A stretch of DNA of 6,894 nucleotides from Actinomycetota bacterium (GTDB lineage Bacteria; Actinomycetota; Humimicrobiia; Humimicrobiales; Humimicrobiaceae), in the NCBI GenBank assembly GCA_015711775.1, contig JACVJB010000042.1, positions 1 to 6,894 on the forward strand, given 5' to 3'. The position numbers were made by a program, and so were the translations under genes. Shown here piece by piece: positions 4,944 to 6,894 of the stretch. Numbering within the stretch: the stretch's first letter is position 1; every line of letters starts with the position of its first letter. Under the pieces are notes generated by a model. That model made no database searches. It had not been told where the DNA came from and worked only from the letters and a program-made list of their open reading frames with translations.

Positions 4944-6511
4944 AATACGTTATGTTCCGGGTCTTTTTTAAACAGAGGTAGATTATATAATATCCAGAAA
5001 TAAGTCAATGGAAAAAGGTGCAGCATGTAGCGCTCAGTTGACCATGCAAACTCTGCAATCAGTCCAAGTGATAAAAACAGGGCAATAAAGCCCGGTATTA
5101 TAAATGCGGGAAATACAAGGTTTGAGCCGGTAAAGGTTTTTTTAATGTTTATTATAAGAAGTATTAAAAGCACTGCCCATATAATGCCATAGCATGAACC
5201 CAGAAATGCCCGTGCAGAGTCATAAGCAGAGAAAAATAGCTGGGATGCCATTGCTACTGATGCATGGGCAAAATCAAATGCCTGCTCCTGCGCAGGGCCC
5301 GAAGACAAAAGCTCTGCCCATTCATTGCTTGCAAAGCCCAGCCCCAGCATTTTTTTTAAAGCATGCCAGGGAAGAGAAAGTATTAGATAAAATAATGGCG
5401 GAAAAAGCATAGAATAAATAAAGCATTTGCGCGCAGCCTTTAAATTATATTTACCTTCATTAATATATTTTCTTATCCCGTATACGGTGCTGAAAATAAA
5501 AAATATTATAAGGAAAAGAGCGCCCTCAGATCTTATCTGGGCAAGCATTGTAAAAAACAGCGCCGATGTAAAAAGCAGCCTGAATCCGTACGGCCTGCTG
5601 CATCCGGGTATATTCATGTCCTGCTTTAAATGCAGGTAAAAAAAGTAAACTGCAATAAAGAAAACGACTGCAAAGACAAGGTTTGTGTACTCAAGATAGC
5701 CATGATCCATGACAACAGGCAGCCCGCAAAGCATCAGGACAAATACCGAAGATACAGGCTTTGTAAATCTTTTAGCAAAACAATAGTAAAGCACAAAGAT
5801 AAGCGATAAGTAAAAAAGCGGAAACAGTATTTTTACCAGCCGCTCGTCTGCATATCCGAGCCATATATAAATCCAGGTCTGGGAAAGAGGTAGATAAAGC
5901 GGGTATGAAAGATGCGAAAAACCGTAGCTGTGGGAGGTGTAAAAGCTTGTTACGCTGCCGTCTAAAAAAAATGCCCGCCCTTTTAAGCTCCAGCATGATA
6001 CTGCGTCCCAGAACCTTATGGGAAAAAGAAATGTAAAAAAAAGCACCGCAGCAAAACAAAGCGCTATAAAAAACCAGATAACTGCAGTAAGTATAAGACC
6101 GGTTTTTCCGGGAGTCACGTTTTTTACATCTTTAAAACATGCCGCAGTTTTATTATTTAATTTTCCATAAATTGCTATAATGCAGAACCCCATAAAGCAT
6201 ACTGCAGTAAATAACAGGGCAAGCATAAAACTGAATTTTATCTTTGCCATTGAAAGCAGCATCAGGAAATTTGATATTATAAATATCCCGGCATAAAAGC
6301 TTATAAAGCAAATAAAGAGAGTTTGTGAAAAGGATGAAAGCTGTCTGTATCCGTTTCCGGCACTTCCGGGCAAGCAATAAGGTACTGCCCCTCCTGCGCC
6401 ACCGTATGCCGGCCGTCCTTTCCTTAAAAGCAGGAAATAAATGGCAATATAGCCTGCAAAAATAAATGATGCAAGGGCAAGAAAAAGCCTTATGTATATA
6501 AAAACCTGCAT
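4940..6511 (-). CDS. Polytopic membrane protein, probable GT-C-type glycosyltransferase
   Basis: Very hydrophobic protein of 523 residues from ATG 6511, with about a dozen membrane segments. It resembles GT-C/PMT-ArnT-like glycosyltransferases, which use a polyprenyl-phosphate sugar and act on the outer face of the membrane. Hallmarks, numbered from that ATG, are an acidic residue in the first large loop in RFWDAVSCWSLKGRAF (D169, W174), the SYPLYLPL element (202-209), GYLEYTNL (271-278), RSEGALF (327-333), and a late STERYMLHLFPL (491-502) like the RYLLP element of such enzymes. A glycine-rich stretch (about 31-60) after the first helix is unusual low complexity. The start is uncertain: TTG 6577 would add 22 hydrophobic residues, and neither start has a clear Shine-Dalgarno; GGGGA lies 17 nt before the ATG. 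The stop overlaps the phosphoesterase start. The donor and acceptor cannot be read from sequence; it could be a non-catalytic membrane protein of the same fold. Confidence 0.75.
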   Translation of the reverse strand: MQVFIYIRLFLALASFIFAGYIAIYFLLLRKGRPAYGGAGGAVPYCLPGSAGNGYRQLSSFSQTLFICFISFYAGIFIISNFLMLLSMAKIKFSFMLALLFTAVCFMGFCIIAIYGKLNNKTAACFKDVKNVTPGKTGLILTAVIWFFIALCFAAVLFFTFLFPIRFWDAVSCWSLKGRAFFLDGSVTSFYTSHSYGFSHLSYPLYLPLSQTWIYIWLGYADERLVKILFPLFYLSLIFVLYYCFAKRFTKPVSSVFVLMLCGLPVVMDHGYLEYTNLVFAVVFFIAVYFFYLHLKQDMNIPGCSRPYGFRLLFTSALFFTMLAQIRSEGALFLIIFFIFSTVYGIRKYINEGKYNLKAARKCFIYSMLFPPLFYLILSLPWHALKKMLGLGFASNEWAELLSSGPAQEQAFDFAHASVAMASQLFFSAYDSARAFLGSCYGIIWAVLLILLIINIKKTFTGSNLVFPAFIIPGFIALFLSLGLIAEFAWSTERYMLHLFPLTYFWILYNLPLFKKDPEHNVL

Positions 6512-6693
6512 AATCAGGAAAATAGTAACAATTCCCCGACATGATAACAATAATAAAAATACTTTAAAAAAAAACAATTCAATTCGTGAAATGTAAATTT
6601 TGCACCAGACTTTGCATTCTACACCATAAAAACTTCATTCTCATTTGTTTTCTGTAATCATGCAACGAATTTGGCGATTTCGCGTACCTAACG

Positions 6694-6894
6694 TTACACT
6701 TGAGGATATATCAGTGGAAATGGTCTATAAATCGGTACTCCTCCCCCAATTGGCCTATCAATGTGCACTGTTCCCCGAGCTCTTAGCGCTGCAAGACCAA
6801 AATCCGTCACTGAGTTACAACCCCGAATCATGAGTGACTCCAGATTTTGATTCATTGTTGAAATTGCTTGAACACCTCGATCCGTCACTCCAAT
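6694..6894 (-). CDS. C-terminal fragment of a cysteine-containing leucine-rich repeat protein (partial)
   Basis: The frame is open at the right edge and gives 66 residues ending at TAA 6694. Two repeats of the LRR cysteine-containing subtype are visible with 26-residue spacing: VTDRGVQAIST, then LESLMIRGCNS, then VTDFGLAALRAR. The VTDxGLxxL and LxxLxIxGC pattern is typical of FBXL/AMN1-like proteins, which are mostly eukaryotic F-box substrate adaptors, although some bacteria carry such repeats. The final third (TVHIDRPIGGGVPIYRPF and following) is non-repeat and Pro-rich. The DNA seems richer in CpG and poorer in A/T runs than the rest of the window. It may be a transferred gene, contaminating eukaryotic DNA, or one side of a chimeric assembly join. 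An overlapping plus-strand frame (6645-6833) shows no family features. The 182 nt between this stop and the ATG at 6511 hold no other gene and no convincing promoter. Confidence 0.6.
   Translation of the reverse strand: MGVTDRGVQAISTMNQNLESLMIRGCNSVTDFGLAALRARGTVHIDRPIGGGVPIYRPFPLIYPQV

Noticed and set aside
5772..6542. Two further minus-strand open frames (5772-6059 and 6153-6542) inside the GT-C-like gene
   Set aside because: They overlap the longer membrane-protein frame in another phase and lack coherent domains or start signals.
6645..6833. Plus-strand 62-codon frame at the right edge
   Set aside because: It lies opposite the LRR fragment, which has a clear 26-residue repeat; the plus-strand translation shows no recognisable pattern.

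Overview
The window looks like part of an AT-rich bacterial chromosome. Every convincing gene lies on the minus strand, spaced or overlapped as in bacterial operons, with Shine-Dalgarno-like sequences before several starts. A GerMN-domain protein points loosely to a Bacillota-like or Actinomycetota-like Gram-positive lineage, but no marker gene here fixes the taxon. The last ~200 bases (6694-6894) encode a cysteine-containing leucine-rich repeat fragment of a kind best known from eukaryotic F-box proteins. They also look different in base composition, so they may be transferred, contaminating or chimeric sequence.

In transcription order (right to left) the layout is as follows. (1) The C-terminal end of an LRR protein, entering from the right edge. 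(2) A large polytopic GT-C-like membrane protein overlapping by 4 nt (ATGA) with a membrane-anchored calcineurin-like phosphoesterase; together they look like a translationally coupled cell-envelope pair. (3) A small lipoprotein with TPR-like helices. (4) A ~300-nt AT-rich spacer with several inverted repeats and no gene. (5) A VapBC-type toxin-antitoxin pair (ribbon-helix-helix antitoxin, then a PIN-domain toxin starting at TTG). It is followed after only 33 nt by a membrane-anchored GerMN-domain protein. (6) A HicBA toxin-antitoxin pair with its own good sigma-70-like promoter and a palindrome over the -35 box. The hicA gene carries an in-frame TAA at codon 15. (7) The N-terminal 177 residues of a GalE-like NAD-dependent sugar epimerase, cut by the left edge.

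The window is mostly cell-envelope functions (nucleotide-sugar epimerase, GT-C-like membrane protein, phosphoesterase, lipoprotein, anchored GerMN protein) with two toxin-antitoxin modules on either side of the GerMN gene. No clearly new multi-gene system is evident. The points most worth a second look are the interrupted hicA, the operator-like palindrome at hicBA, the possible vapBC-GerMN co-transcription, the altered metal-site residues in VapC and the phosphoesterase, and the LRR junction at the right edge.
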